A DNA stretch of 64,000 bases from Euclidia mi (GCA_944739405.2 OX123182.2:54315183-54379182), one strand, 5' to 3'. Shown: positions 28,557 through 40,023, counted from the first letter of the stretch. Program-made: numbers and translations. The notes: generated from the sequence alone by a model not told the origin.

Positions 28557-29800
28557 AAGGTGAGGGACTCCTGTCGTTCCTGTGGTGAGATAAACGGTGT
28601 CAGTCGTTTCTGTTGTGGGTGCCTAAGATTAAAAACAAAACGCTTTATCCAAGCAGTGACACCTAACAACTTGTCGAGGGAGCTGTAACGATTCAACAAA
28701 AAATCGGGGTCGAAGGCGCATTCTACCTTCTCAAGAGCGAGTGTTCGTAGACCCGGCAAATTAGAAATATTCAAAACTGGCGTTCGAGGCCAATCAGTTT
28801 CTGGTCGACTCAACCATTCCGGACCCCACCACAGCGAATGACCTATCAAGCTAGGAGTCAAGCATCCGCGCGAGGCACAATCAGCGGGGTTGAGCTCACC
28901 TGGCACGTGTCTCCAAACAAGTTTGACTTCGGATTTCTGGATTTGGGAAACGCGATTAGCAACAAATACCTCCAAGGTGTGGACAGAAGCCTTCAACCAA
29001 CAGAGAACAATTTGGCTGTCTGTCCAGGCGTAGGTCCCACTAATACAAATGCTTCTACCCAAAGTACAAGACACGTGGTTCAATAAGCGTACGAGTAGTG
29101 CTGCTCCCGAGAGCTCCAATTTCGGAATGGTCAAAGATGACCGAAGGGGTGCAACCTTGCTCTTCGCCATGATCAGGGAAACTCTCACCTGACCTGAGGC
29201 ACTAACTGTGCGCAAGTACACCACGGCCGCGTGACCACGCTCCGAGGCATCACAAAACCCGTGAAGGGTGGCCTTGTACTTCCCGGGAGGAAGGATGGGA
29301 CGAGGCAAGAAGATTTCGTTAACGGCAGGAAGTGAGGATACAAAAGAGGTCCATTCCTCAACAAGAGTGCCGTGCAGAGGTTCGTCCCAGGTCAATCCTG
29401 CTGTCCAAAGTTTCTGCAAGAAGCATTTTGCCCAAAATATAATTGGACAGATCCAACCGTTCGAATCAAAGGTTCTGGCGACAGTAGACAATACGAGACG
29501 TTTAGTCCAAGAACACGGCAATTTCAAGTCTACGTTATATGTAAATATGTCTTGGACTGGTCTGTACTGAACGCCGGGAACAGCCATAATGGCGGGGTTG
29601 TCAACAATCTCAAATAGATGTGGATCTTGCTGATGATCCTCTGGCAAGCCTTCCAAAAGCGCTGGTGAGTTGGAAATCCATTTACGCAACTCATAACCAG
29701 CGGAGGCCAAAATACCTATCAATTCGTCCCGCAGGAGGATCGCCTCGTCCACTGTGGAGGCGCCCAAGCAAATGTCATCGACGTAAATATCGTCTTTCAA
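28463..29800 (-). CDS. Unit C RT palm and RNase H (445 aa)
   Basis: YVDD at residues 6-9 and RNase H acidic residues at 184, 229, 261 and 307 are intact. One visible residue change against unit B (FDSNGW for FDPNGW near residue 113). Ends in the same missense tail. Confidence 0.9.
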   Translation of the reverse strand: MKDDIYVDDICLGASTVDEAILLRDELIGILASAGYELRKWISNSPALLEGLPEDHQQDPHLFEIVDNPAIMAVPGVQYRPVQDIFTYNVDLKLPCSWTKRLVLSTVARTFDSNGWICPIIFWAKCFLQKLWTAGLTWDEPLHGTLVEEWTSFVSSLPAVNEIFLPRPILPPGKYKATLHGFCDASERGHAAVVYLRTVSASGQVRVSLIMAKSKVAPLRSSLTIPKLELSGAALLVRLLNHVSCTLGRSICISGTYAWTDSQIVLCWLKASVHTLEVFVANRVSQIQKSEVKLVWRHVPGELNPADCASRGCLTPSLIGHSLWWGPEWLSRPETDWPRTPVLNISNLPGLRTLALEKVECAFDPDFLLNRYSSLDKLLGVTAWIKRFVFNLRHPQQKRLTPFISPQERQESLTFWVRSVQLAHLKRRLLSLNQGDRNCRELSLN

Positions 29801-30123
29801 GATGGCGGAGGCTCGTGGGAAACGTAGGCCCTCGCGGTCTGCGAGCTCCCAAAGAGAACTATTGCCAAGTAGGGGCTTGACCTTAACCCGTACGTATTAG
29901 TGTTGAGCTCGTAGACGACCATGGGATCACGAGGAGACTCTCTCCAAAGGATCAGCTGGAAACGACGGTCATCAGGGTGGATAATCGTCTGCCTAAACAT
30001 CATTTTTATATCGGCCACAAAGACAACCTGATGTCGTCGGAAGCTGGTGTTTTTATATTCATCCAGTTGTCCTAAAGCAATCAAATGTCTGACATATATT
30101 GCTGAGATTCTCAGCGATGACAA
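29797..30123 (-). pseudogene. Unit C LTR-RT fusion frame
   Basis: Identical in sequence to the frame in units B, D and E as far as I can read: LTR-derived start, RT motif A, then the shared frameshift. Confidence 0.85.
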
Positions 30124-30624
30124 ATTATAATGTAGTTATATGAAAATTTTACCTTATATCTCCTGGTGATGTTCTTGAATGGACCTATAAGATTAACTCA
30201 CAATTTTGGCCAAAATAACAAGAGAATCGAATAGATACCAGTCTCCAGTTTAGCGTAGTCCTTCTCCTCGGGCACCAATTAGGAATTCACACACGTGTTT
30301 TACAAAAGTTTAATATTTCACAAATTATCACAAACTTTGCCGGAAGTCAAAGGCGGCAATTACGTATTAAGTTAATTACAAGTTGATTCAATTCGCGTTA
30401 ATTCAAAAGGCGATCAATTTATTATAATATTACAACGGAGACAGCCCAAAACCGGCGTGTTAATTTTTCAAGGCGGGAACGAAGTCACAGTTCAGTGTGA
30501 CCATTGTCAGAAATTTTCAATTGACTAAACAAAATGTTACTCAATCGATCTAATCGATTTGACTTATAATAAAAACTAATTCTATTTCAAACATCCACCC
30601 GCCCCGGACCGGCCTACCGGTCCG

Positions 30625-31953
30625 CTAATCGGTTGGTAGACGTGACAATGTTGCAACCGCTCTCCTCAGAATCGAACCGTCCACCAAGACCTCAGGAAAT
30701 CGGGGAACTCCATCAGCCCCAGTTACCAAACGAAGGATGCGCCCCCTGCGCCATCTGAGTGGCGGAAGGTTAGCCTCCTTGATCAAAACGAGGTCACCAA
30801 TCTTGGGTGGATCGGTCTTGTCGGTCCACTTAACGCGTTGCTGGAGTATGTGCAAATATTCCAAATTCCAGCGTTTCCAAAAGCTCTGAGTAATCTGGCG
30901 TACCAATTCAAAGCGCGAGAGACGACCAGGTCTCGTATCAATGTAGGGGTACTCAGGCAAGGCGACAAGTGGGCGACCAATCAAAAAATGGCCCGGCGTA
31001 AGGGCCTCCAAATCATTCGGATCTGAGGAGATCGGGCACAACGGCCGAGAGTTCAAAACGGCCTCGATCTTACAAAACACAGTTGCGAGTTCCTCAAATG
31101 TAAGGACAGATTCACCGATTGTCCTGCGCAAGTGTGTTTTGGCCGATTTTACGGCGGCCTCAAATATACCACCCCAGTGTGGATAATTTGGTGGGGAAAA
31201 CAACCAATTTATCCCACGTCGGGCAAGCCTATCACCTATATCAGCTTTGTTGGTTTCAAGGAAATTAACAACATCATTCAAATAATTATAGGTGCCCTTG
31301 AAGTTAGTGCCGCAGTCAGAGCGGATCAAGGAAAGCAGCCCCCTGCGGGATACAAATCTGTCAAATGTGGCTACAAACGCCTCGGTCGTAAGCGAGGAGA
31401 CCAGTTCTAAGTGTACGGCCTTTGTGGAGAGACAAACAAAAACACACAAGTAGGCCTTAACAGTCTTGCTGTTTCGAAGTGTCGACGTTTTCACCAAAAA
31501 GGGACCAGCGAAGTCCGTGCCAACACCGTCAAACGTCCTACTCTCCGTTACGCGATCTGCCGGTAAGTCTCCCATCAAGGGCTGCATGGTAGAAGCCTTG
31601 AGCTTATAGCAAGGGATGCAGCGAAAGACTACACTCCGAATAATTCTTCGGGCAGACAAGATCCAAAATTCGCGTTGCAAAATGGCCAACAAAGCATTAC
31701 AACCAGCATGCAAATTTTGAAGGTGACGGTCAGTTACCAACAAGCGTACCAAATGACCGTCCTTAGGTAACAACAGGGGGTGACGTGCCCCGTAAGGGAG
31801 GTTGGCGTTCTTGAGACGCCCTCCAACGCGCAAGAGACCCGTATCGTCCAAAAAGGGGTTCAATTTAGAGACAGCTCCCGACAATTTCGATCTCCCTGAT
31901 TTAAGGATAGCAATCTCCATTTCAAATGCGCCAATTGCACAGAACGAACCCAA
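30625..31953 (-). CDS. Unit D BEL/Pao integrase (442 aa)
   Basis: As in unit B with all zinc-binding and catalytic residues. Private changes include M for K at residue 12 and L for P near residue 206 (RRGLLSLIRSD), beside the second catalytic aspartate. Confidence 0.9.
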   Translation of the reverse strand: MGSFCAIGAFEMEIAILKSGRSKLSGAVSKLNPFLDDTGLLRVGGRLKNANLPYGARHPLLLPKDGHLVRLLVTDRHLQNLHAGCNALLAILQREFWILSARRIIRSVVFRCIPCYKLKASTMQPLMGDLPADRVTESRTFDGVGTDFAGPFLVKTSTLRNSKTVKAYLCVFVCLSTKAVHLELVSSLTTEAFVATFDRFVSRRGLLSLIRSDCGTNFKGTYNYLNDVVNFLETNKADIGDRLARRGINWLFSPPNYPHWGGIFEAAVKSAKTHLRRTIGESVLTFEELATVFCKIEAVLNSRPLCPISSDPNDLEALTPGHFLIGRPLVALPEYPYIDTRPGRLSRFELVRQITQSFWKRWNLEYLHILQQRVKWTDKTDPPKIGDLVLIKEANLPPLRWRRGRILRLVTGADGVPRFPEVLVDGSILRRAVATLSRLPTD

Positions 31954-32096
31954 AAGGTGAGGGACTCCTGTCGTTCCTGTGGTGAGATAAACGGTGTCAG
32001 TCGTTTCTGTTGTGGGTGCCTAAGATTAAAAACAAAACGCTTTATCCAAGCAGTGACACCTAACAACTTGTCGAGGGAGCTGTAACGATTCAACAA
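31860..32096 (-). pseudogene. Unit D linker after RNase H
   Basis: The C-terminal 78 residues of the RT-RNase H frame, separated from the rest by the inverted duplication upstream. Contains LNRYSSLDKLLGVTAW and the shared missense tail. Confidence 0.8.
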
Positions 32097-32129
32097 AAAA
32101 TCGGGGTCGAAGGCGCATTCTACCTTCTC

Positions 32130-32171
32130 AAGAGCGAGTGTTCGTAGACGGGTCTACGAACACTCGCTCTT
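32130..32171. repeat. 20-bp perfect palindrome from an inverted duplication in unit D
   Basis: Left arm 32130-32149 (aagagcgagtgttcgtagac) is the exact reverse complement of right arm 32152-32171, with GG between. In the other units only the left arm is present, followed by ccggcaaatt. The 27 added bases account exactly for the unit's extra length. Confidence 0.95.
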
Positions 32172-33224
32172 TTGCCGGGGCAAATTAGAAATATTCAAAA
32201 CTGGCGTTCGAGGCCAATCAGTTTCTGGTCGACTCAACCATTCCGGACCCCACCACAGCGAATGACCTATCAAGCTAGGAGTCAAGCATCCGCGCGAGGC
32301 ACAATCAGCGGGGTTGAGCTCACCTGGCACGTGTCTCCAAACAAGTTTGACTTCGGATTTCTGGATTTGGGAAACGCGATTAGCAACAAATACCTCCAAG
32401 GTGTGGACAGAAGCCTTCAACCAACAGAGAACAATTTGGCTGTCTGTCCAGGCGTAGGTCCCACTAATACAAATGCTTCTACCCAAAGTACAAGACACGT
32501 GGTTCAATAAGCGTACGAGTAGTGCTGCTCCCGAGAGCTCCAATTTCGGAATGGTCAAAGATGACCGAAGGGGTGCAACCTTGCTCTTCGCCATGATCAG
32601 GGAAACTCTCACCTGACCTGAGGCACTAACTGTGCGCAAGTACACCACGGCCGCGTGACCACGCTCCGAGGCATCACAAAACCCGTGAAGGGTGGCCTTG
32701 TACTTCCCGGGAGGAAGGATGGGACGAGGCAAGAAGATTTCGTTAACGGCAGGAAGTGAGGATACAAAAGAGGTCCATTCCTCAACAAGAGTGCCGTGCA
32801 GAGGTTCGTCCCAGGTCAATCCTGCTGTCCAAAGTTTCTGCAAGAAGCATTTTGCCCAAAATATAATTGGACAGATCCAACCGTTCGGATCAAAGGTTCT
32901 GGCGACAGTAGACAATACGAGACGTTTAGTCCAAGAACACGGCAATTTCAAGTCTACGTTATATGTAAATATGTCTTGGACTGGTCTGTACTGAACGCCG
33001 GGAACAGCCATAATGGCGGGGTTGTCAACAATCTCAAATAGATGTGGATCTTGCTGATGATCCTCTGGCAAGCCTTCCAAAAGCGCTGGTGAGTTGGAAA
33101 TCCATTTACGCAACTCATAACCAGCGGAGGCCAAAATACCTATCAATTCGTCCCGCAGGAGGATCGCCTCGTCCACTGTGGAGGCGCCCAAGCAAATGTC
33201 ATCGACGTAAATATCGTCTTTCAA
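32154..33224 (-). pseudogene. Unit D RT palm and RNase H, cut by the palindrome
   Basis: 356 residues, with YVDD and all four RNase H acidic residues intact. The frame ends soon after NISNLP, where the inverted duplication introduces foreign residues and a stop. Confidence 0.9.
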
Positions 33225-33547
33225 GATGGCGGAGGCTCGTGGGAAACGTAGGCCCTCGCGGTCTGCGAGCTCCCAAAGAGAACTATTGCCAAGTAGGGGC
33301 TTGACCTTAACCCGTACGTATTAGTGTTGAGCTCGTAGACGACCATGGGATCACGAGGAGACTCTCTCCAAAGGATCAGCTGGAAACGACGGTCATCAGG
33401 GTGGATAATCGTCTGCCTAAACATCATTTTTATATCGGCCACAAAGACAACCTGATGTCGTCGGAAGCTGGTGTTTTTATATTCATCCAGTTGTCCTAAA
33501 GCAATCAAATGTCTGACATATATTGCTGAGATTCTCAGCGATGACAA
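33221..33547 (-). pseudogene. Unit D LTR-RT fusion frame
   Basis: 108 residues as in the other units, with the LTR-encoded start and the shared frameshift before YVDD. Confidence 0.85.
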
Positions 33548-34048
33548 ATTATAATGTAGTTATATGAAAATTTTACCTTATATCTCCTGGTGATGTTCTT
33601 GAATGGACCTATAAGATTAACTCACAATTTTGGCCAAAATAACAAGAGAATCGAATAGATACCAGTCTCCAGTTTAGCGTAGTCCTTCTCCTCGGGCACC
33701 AATCAGGAATTCACACACGTGTTTTACAAAAGTTCAATATTTCACAAATTATCACAAACTTTGCCGGAAGTCAAAGGCGGCAATTACGTATTAAGTTAAT
33801 TACAAGTTGATTCAATTCGCGTTAATTCAAAAGGCGATCAATTTATTATAATATTACAACGGAGACAGCCCAAAACCGGCGTGTTAATTTTTCAAGGCGG
33901 GAACGAAGTCACAGTTCAGTGTGACCATTGTCAGAAATTTTCAATTGACTAAACAAAATGTTACTCAATCGATCTAATCGATTTGACTTATAATAAAAAC
34001 TAATTCTATTTCAAACATCCACCCGCCCCGGACCGGCCTACCGGTCCG

Positions 34049-35377
34049 CTAATCGGTTGGTAGACGTGACAATGTTGCAACCGCTCTCCTCAGAATCGAA
34101 CCGTCCACCAAGACCTCAGGAAATCGGGGAACTCCATCAGCCCCAGTTACCAAACGAAGGATGCGCCCCCTGCGCCATCTGAGTGGCGGAAGGTTAGCCT
34201 CCTTGATCAAAACGAGGTCACCAATCTTGGGTGGATCGGTCTTGTCGGTCCACTTAACGCGTTGCTGGAGTATGTGCAAATATTCCAAATTCCAGCGTTT
34301 CCAAAAGCTCTGAGTAATCTGGCGTACCAATTCAAAGCGCGAGAGACGACCAGGTCTCGTATCAATGTAGGGGTACTCAGGCAAGGCGACAAGTGGGCGA
34401 CCAATCAAAAAATGGCCCGGCGTAAGGGCCTCCAAATCATTCGGATCTGAGGAGATCGGGCACAACGGCCGAGAGTTCAAAACGGCCTCGATCTTACAAA
34501 ACACAGTTGCGAGTTCCTCAAATGTAAGGACAGATTCACCGATTGTCCTGCGCAAGTGTGTTTTGGCCGATTTTACGGCGGCCTCAAATATACCACCCCA
34601 GTGTGGATAATTTGGTGGGGAAAACAACCAATTTATCCCACGTCGGGCAAGCCTATCACCTATATCAGCTTTGTTGGTTTCAAGGAAATTAACAACATCA
34701 TTCAAATAATTATAGGTGCCCTTGAAGTTAGTGCCGCAGTCAGAGCGGATCAAGGAAGGCAGCCCCCTGCGGGATACAAATCTGTCAAATGTGGCTACAA
34801 ACGCCTCGGTCGTAAGCGAGGAGACCAGTTCTAAGTGTACGGCCTTTGTGGAGAGACAAACAAAAACACACAAGTAGGCCTTAACAGTCTTGCTGTTTCG
34901 AAGTGTCGACGTTTTCACCAAAAAGGGACCAGCGAAGTCCGTGCCAACACCGTCAAACGTCCTACTCTCCGTTACGCGATCTGCCGGTAAGTCTCCCATC
35001 AAGGGCTGCATGGTAGAAGCCTTGAGCTTATAGCAAGGGATGCAGCGAAAGACTACACTCCGAATAATTCTTCGGGCAGACAAGATCCAAAATTCGCGTT
35101 GCAAAATGGCCAACAAAGCATTACAACCAGCATGCAAATTTTGAAGGTGACGGTCAGTTACCAACAAGCGTACCAAATGACCGTCCTTAGGTAACAACAG
35201 GGGGTGACGTGCCCCGTAAGGGAGGTTGGCGTTCTTGAGACGCCCTCCAACGCGCAAGAGACCCGTATCGTCCAAAAAGGGGTTCAATTTAGAGACAGCT
35301 CCCGACAATTTCGATCTCCCTGATTTAAGGATAGCAATCTCCTTTTCAAATGCGCCAATTGCACAGAACGAACCCAA
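34049..35377 (-). CDS. Unit E BEL/Pao integrase (442 aa)
   Basis: Complete integrase frame with zinc-binding and DDE residues as in the other units, ending SRLPTD. Confidence 0.9.
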   Translation of the reverse strand: MGSFCAIGAFEKEIAILKSGRSKLSGAVSKLNPFLDDTGLLRVGGRLKNANLPYGARHPLLLPKDGHLVRLLVTDRHLQNLHAGCNALLAILQREFWILSARRIIRSVVFRCIPCYKLKASTMQPLMGDLPADRVTESRTFDGVGTDFAGPFLVKTSTLRNSKTVKAYLCVFVCLSTKAVHLELVSSLTTEAFVATFDRFVSRRGLPSLIRSDCGTNFKGTYNYLNDVVNFLETNKADIGDRLARRGINWLFSPPNYPHWGGIFEAAVKSAKTHLRRTIGESVLTFEELATVFCKIEAVLNSRPLCPISSDPNDLEALTPGHFLIGRPLVALPEYPYIDTRPGRLSRFELVRQITQSFWKRWNLEYLHILQQRVKWTDKTDPPKIGDLVLIKEANLPPLRWRRGRILRLVTGADGVPRFPEVLVDGSILRRAVATLSRLPTD

Positions 35378-35790
35378 AAGGTGAGGGACTCCTGTCGTTC
35401 CTGTGGTGAGATAAACGGTGTCAGTCGTTTCTGTTGTGGGTGCCTAAGATTAAAAACAAAACGCTTTATCCAAGCAGTGACACCTAACAACTTGTCGAGG
35501 GAACTGTAACGATTCAACAAAAAATCGGGGTCGAAGGCGCATTCTACCTTCTCAAGAGCGAGTGTTTGTAGACCCGGCAAATTAGAAATATTCAAAACTG
35601 GCGTTCGAGGCCAATCAGTTTCTGGTCGACTCAACCATTCCGGACCCCACCACAGCGAATGACCTATCAAGCTAGGAGTCAAGCATCCGCGCGAGGAGTC
35701 AAGCATCAGCGGGGTTGAGCTCACCTGGCACGTGTCTCCAAACAAGTTTGACTTCGGATTTCTGGATTTGGGAAACGCGATTAGCAACAA
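35284..35790 (-). pseudogene. Unit E RNase H end and linker, shifted frame
   Basis: Begins in a frame entered by the 4-base change near 35700. After the first about 30 missense residues it reads SRGCLTPSLIGHSLWWGPEW and onward to the shared missense tail. Confidence 0.8.
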
Positions 35791-36625
35791 ATACCTCCAA
35801 GGTGTGGACAGAAGCCTTCAACCAACAGAGAACAATTTGGCTGTCTGTCCAGGCGTAGGTCTCACTAATACAAATGCTTCTACCCAAAGTACAAGACACG
35901 TGGTTCAATAAGCGTACGAGTAGTGCTGCTCCCGAGAGCTCCAATTTCGGAATGGTCAAAGATGTCCGAAGGGGTGCAACCTTGCTCTTCGCCATGATCA
36001 GGGAAACTCTCACCTGACCTGAGGCACTAACTGTGCGCAAGTACACCACGGCCGCGTGACCACGTTCCGAGGCATCACAAAAACCGTGAAGAGTGGCCTT
36101 GTACTTCCCGGGAGGAAGGATGGGACGAGGCAAGGAGATCTCGTTGACGGCAGGAAGCGAGGATACAAAAGAGGTCCATTCCTCAACAAGAGTGCCGTGC
36201 AGAGGTTCGTCCCAGGTCAATCCTGCTGTCCAAAGTTTCTGCAAGAAGCATTTTGCCCAAAATATAATTGGACAGATCCAACCGTTCGGATCAAAGGTTC
36301 TGGCGACAGTAGACAATACGAGACGTTTAGTCCAAGAACACGGCAATTTCAAGTCTACGTTATATGTAAATATGTCTTGGACTGGTCTGTACTGAACGCC
36401 GGGAACAGCCATAATGGCGGGGTTGTCAACAATCTCAAATAGATGTGGATCTTGCTGATGATCCTCTGGCAAGCCTTCCAAAAGCGCTGGTGAGTTGGAA
36501 ATCCATTTACGCAACTCATAACCAGCGGAGGCCAAAATACCTATCAATTCGTCCCGCAGGAGGATCGCCTCGTCCACTGTGGAGGCGCCCAAGCAAATGT
36601 CATCGACGTAAATATCGTCTTTCAA
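35699..36625 (-). pseudogene. Unit E RT palm and RNase H, shortened
   Basis: 308 residues with YVDD and RNase H D184, E229 and D261. It ends right at GELNPAD, where the 4-base duplication shifts the frame. Carries E for G in the I-S-E-T-Y segment and the A/F-type haplotype upstream. Confidence 0.9.
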
Positions 36626-36948
36626 GATGGCGGAGGCTCGTGGGAAACGTAGGCCCTCGCGGTCTGCGAGCTCCCAAAGAGAACTATTGCCAAGTAGGGG
36701 CTTGACCTTAACCCGTACGTATTAGTGTTGAGCTCGTAGACGACCATGGGATCACGAGGAGACTCTCTCCAAAGGATCAGCTGGAAACGACGGTCATCAG
36801 GGTGGATAATCGTCTGCCTAAACATCATTTTTATATCGGCCACAAAGACAACCTGATGTCGTCGGAAGCTGGTGTTTTTATATTCATCCAGTTGTCCTAA
36901 AGCAATCAAATGTCTGACATATATTGCTGAGATTCTCAGCGATGACAA
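36622..36948 (-). pseudogene. Unit E LTR-RT fusion frame
   Basis: Same 108-residue frame with LTR-derived start and shared frameshift. Confidence 0.85.
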
Positions 36949-37449
36949 ATTATAATGTAGTTATATGAAAATTTTACCTTATATCTCCTGGTGATGTTCT
37001 TGAATGGACCTATAAGATTAACTCACAATTTTGGCCAAAATAACAAGAGAATCGAATAGATACCAGTCTCCAGTTTAGCGTAGTCCTTCTCCTCGGGCAC
37101 CAATTAGGAATTCACACACGTGTTTTACAAAAGTTCAATATTTCACAAATTATCACAAACTTTGCCGGAAGTCAAAGGCGGCAATTACGTATTAAGTTAA
37201 TTACAAGTTGATTCAATTCGCGTTAATTCAAAAGGCGATCAATTTATTATAATATTACAACGGAGACAACCCAAAACCGGCGTGTTAATTTTTTAAGGCG
37301 GGAACGAAGTCACAGTTCAGTGTGACCATTGTCAGAAATTTTCAATAGACTAAACAAAATGTTACTCAATCGATCTAATCGATTTGACTTATAATAAAAA
37401 CTAATTCTATTTCAAACATCCACCCGCCCCGGACCGGCCTACCGGTCCG

Positions 37450-38766
37450 CTAATCGGTTGGTAGACGTGACAATGTTGCAACCGCTCTCCTCAGAATCGA
37501 ACCGTCCACCAAGACCTCAGGAAATCGGGGAACTCCATCAGCCCCAGTTACCAAACGAAGGATGCGCCCCCTGCGCCATCTGAGTGGCGGAAGGTTAGCC
37601 TCCTTGATCAAAACGAGGTCACCAATCTTGGGTGGATCGGTCTTGTCGGTCCACTTAACGCGTTGCTGGAGTATGTGCAAATATTCCAAATTCCAGCGTT
37701 TCCAAAAGCTCTGAGTAATCTGGCGTACCAATTCAAAGCGCGAGAGACGACCAGGTCTCGTATCAATGTAGGGGTACTCAGGCAAGGCGACAAGTGGGCG
37801 ACCAATCAAAAAATGGCCCGGCGTAAGGGCCTCCAAATCATTCGGATCTGAGGAGATCGGGCACAACGGCCGAGAGTTCAAAACGGCCTCGATCTTACAA
37901 AACACAGTTGCGAGTTCCTCAAATGTAAGGACAGATTCACCGATTGTCCTGCGCAAGTGTGTTTTGGCCGATTTTACGGCGGCCTCAAATATACCACCCC
38001 AGTGTGGATAATTTGGTGGGGAAAACAACCAATTTATCCCACGTCGGGCAAGCCTATCACCTATATCAGCTTTGTTGGTTTCAAGGAAATTAACAACATC
38101 ATTCAAATAATTATAGGTGCCCTTGAAGTTAGTGCCGCAGTCAGAGCGGATCAAGGAAGGCAGCCCCCTGCGGGATACAAATCTGTCAAATGTGGCTACA
38201 AACGCCTCGGTCGTAAGCGAGGAGACCAGTTCTAAGTGTACGGCCTTTGTGGAGAGACAAACAAAAACACACAAGTAGGCCTTAACAGTCTTGCTGTTTC
38301 GAAGTGTCGACGTTTTCACCAAAAAGGGACCAGCGAAGTCCGTGCCAACACCGTCAAACGTCCTACTCTCCGTTACGCGATCTACCGGTAAGTCTCCCAT
38401 CAAGGGCTGCATGGTAGAAGCCTTGAGCTTATAGCAAGGGATGCAGCGAAAGACTACACTCCGAATAATTCTTCGGGCAGACAAGATCCAAAATTCGCGT
38501 TGCAAAATGGCCAACAAAGCATTACAACCAGCATGCAAATTTTGAAGGTGACGGTCAGTTACCAACAAGCGTACCAAATGACCGTCCTTAGGTAACAACA
38601 GGGGGTGACGTGCCCCGTAAGGGAGGTTGGCGTTCTTGAGACGCCCTCCAACGCGCAAGAGACCCGTATCGTCCAAAAAGGGGTTCAATTTAGAGACAGC
38701 TCCCGACAATTTCGATCTCCCTGATTTAAGGATAGCAATCTCCTTTTCAAAATGCGCCAATTGCAC
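37450..38766 (-). CDS. Unit F BEL/Pao integrase (438 aa called, frame open further upstream)
   Basis: Integrase as in the other units, with V for A in DLPVDRV. The extra A near 38751 places it in the same frame as the RT-RNase H frame, so the two would be continuous were it not for a TGA at 38887-38889. This is the only unit in which the RNase H to integrase frame is preserved. Confidence 0.9.
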   Translation of the reverse strand: MQLAHFEKEIAILKSGRSKLSGAVSKLNPFLDDTGLLRVGGRLKNANLPYGARHPLLLPKDGHLVRLLVTDRHLQNLHAGCNALLAILQREFWILSARRIIRSVVFRCIPCYKLKASTMQPLMGDLPVDRVTESRTFDGVGTDFAGPFLVKTSTLRNSKTVKAYLCVFVCLSTKAVHLELVSSLTTEAFVATFDRFVSRRGLPSLIRSDCGTNFKGTYNYLNDVVNFLETNKADIGDRLARRGINWLFSPPNYPHWGGIFEAAVKSAKTHLRRTIGESVLTFEELATVFCKIEAVLNSRPLCPISSDPNDLEALTPGHFLIGRPLVALPEYPYIDTRPGRLSRFELVRQITQSFWKRWNLEYLHILQQRVKWTDKTDPPKIGDLVLIKEANLPPLRWRRGRILRLVTGADGVPRFPEVLVDGSILRRAVATLSRLPTD

Positions 38767-38886
38767 AGAACGAACCCAAAAGGTGAGGGACTCCTGTCGT
38801 TCCTGTGGTGAGATAAACGGTGTCAGTCGTTTCTGTTGTGGGTGCCTAAAATTAAAAACAAAACGCTTTATCCAAGCAGTGACACC

Positions 38887-40023
38887 TCACAACTTGTCGA
38901 GGCAGCTGTAACGATTCAACAAAAAATCGGGGTCGAAGGCGCATTCTACCTTCTCAAGAGCGAGTGTTCGTAGACCCGGCAAATTAGAAATATTCAAAAC
39001 TGGCGTTCGAGGCCAATCAGTTTCTGGTCGACTCAACCATTCCGGATCCCACCACAGCGAATGACCTATCAAGCTAGGAGTCAAGCATCCGCGCGAGGCA
39101 CAATCAGCGGGGTTGAGCTCACCTGACACGTGTCTCCAAACAAGTTTGACTTCGGATTTCTGGATTTGGGAAACGCGATTAGCAACAAATACCTCCAAGG
39201 TGTGGACAGAAGCCTTCAACCAACAGAGAACAATTTGGCTGTCTGTCCAGGCGTAGGTCCCACTAATACAAATGCTTCTACCCAAAGTACAAGACACGTG
39301 GTTCAATAAGCGTACGAGTAGTGCTGCTCCCGAGAGCTCCAATTTCGGAATGGTCAAAGATGTCCGAAGGGGTGCAACCTTGCTCTTCGCCATGATCAGG
39401 GAAACTCTCACCTGACCTGAGGCACTAACTGTGCGCAAGTACACCACGGCCGCGTGACCACGTTCCGAGGCATCACAAAAACCGTGAAGAGTGGCCTTGT
39501 ACTTCCCGGGAGGAAGGATGGGACGAGGCAAGGAGATCTCGTTGACGGCAGGAAGCGAGGATACAAAAGAGGTCCATTCCTCAACAAGAGTGCCGTGCAG
39601 AGGTTCGTCCCAGGTCAATCCTGCTGTCCAAAGTTTCTGCAAGAAGCATTTTGCCCAAAATATAATTGGACAGATCCAACCGTTCGGATCAAAGGTTCTG
39701 GCGACAGTAGACAATACGAGACGTTTAGTCCAAGAACACGGCAATTTCAAGTCTACGTTATATGTAAATATGTCTTGGACTGGTCTGTACTGAACGCCGG
39801 GAACAGCCATAATGGCGGGGTTGTCAACAATCTCAAATAGATGTGGATCTTGCTGATGATCCTCTGGCAAGCCTTCCAAAAGCGCTGGTGAGTTGGAAAT
39901 CCATTTACGCAACTCATAACCAGCGGAGGCCAAAATACCTATCAATTCGTCCCGCAGGAGGATCGCCTCGTCCACTGTGGAGGCGCCCAAGCAAATGTCA
40001 TCGACGTAAATATCGTCTTTCAA
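38887..40023 (-). pseudogene. Unit F RT palm and RNase H, ended by TGA
   Basis: 378 residues with YVDD at residues 6-9 and the RNase H acidic residues. A TGA at 38887-38889 replaces the leucine codon after SCLDKL. Private changes include S for P in RHVSGEL and D for G in WWDPEW. Confidence 0.9.

Larger units (their letters stand above)
27197..30593 (-). mobile_element. Array unit C
   Basis: 3397 bases, colinear with unit B and almost identical to it. LTR 30052-30593. It has the B-type RT-RNase H haplotype (aagaagatttcg at about 29305) but a T at the LTR site 30280 where B and D have C. Confidence 0.95.
30594..34017 (-). mobile_element. Array unit D
   Basis: 3424 bases, 27 longer than B and C because of an inverted duplication at 32130-32171 that breaks pol. 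LTR 33476-34017. RT-RNase H haplotype as in B and C. Confidence 0.95.
34018..37418 (-). mobile_element. Array unit E
   Basis: 3401 bases. Four extra bases come from a local duplication at about 35685-35708 (gaggagtcaagcat for gaggcacaat). LTR 36877-37418 shares several variants with unit A: caaccc, ttttttaagg and T at 37105. It also has its own caatagac. Confidence 0.95.
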
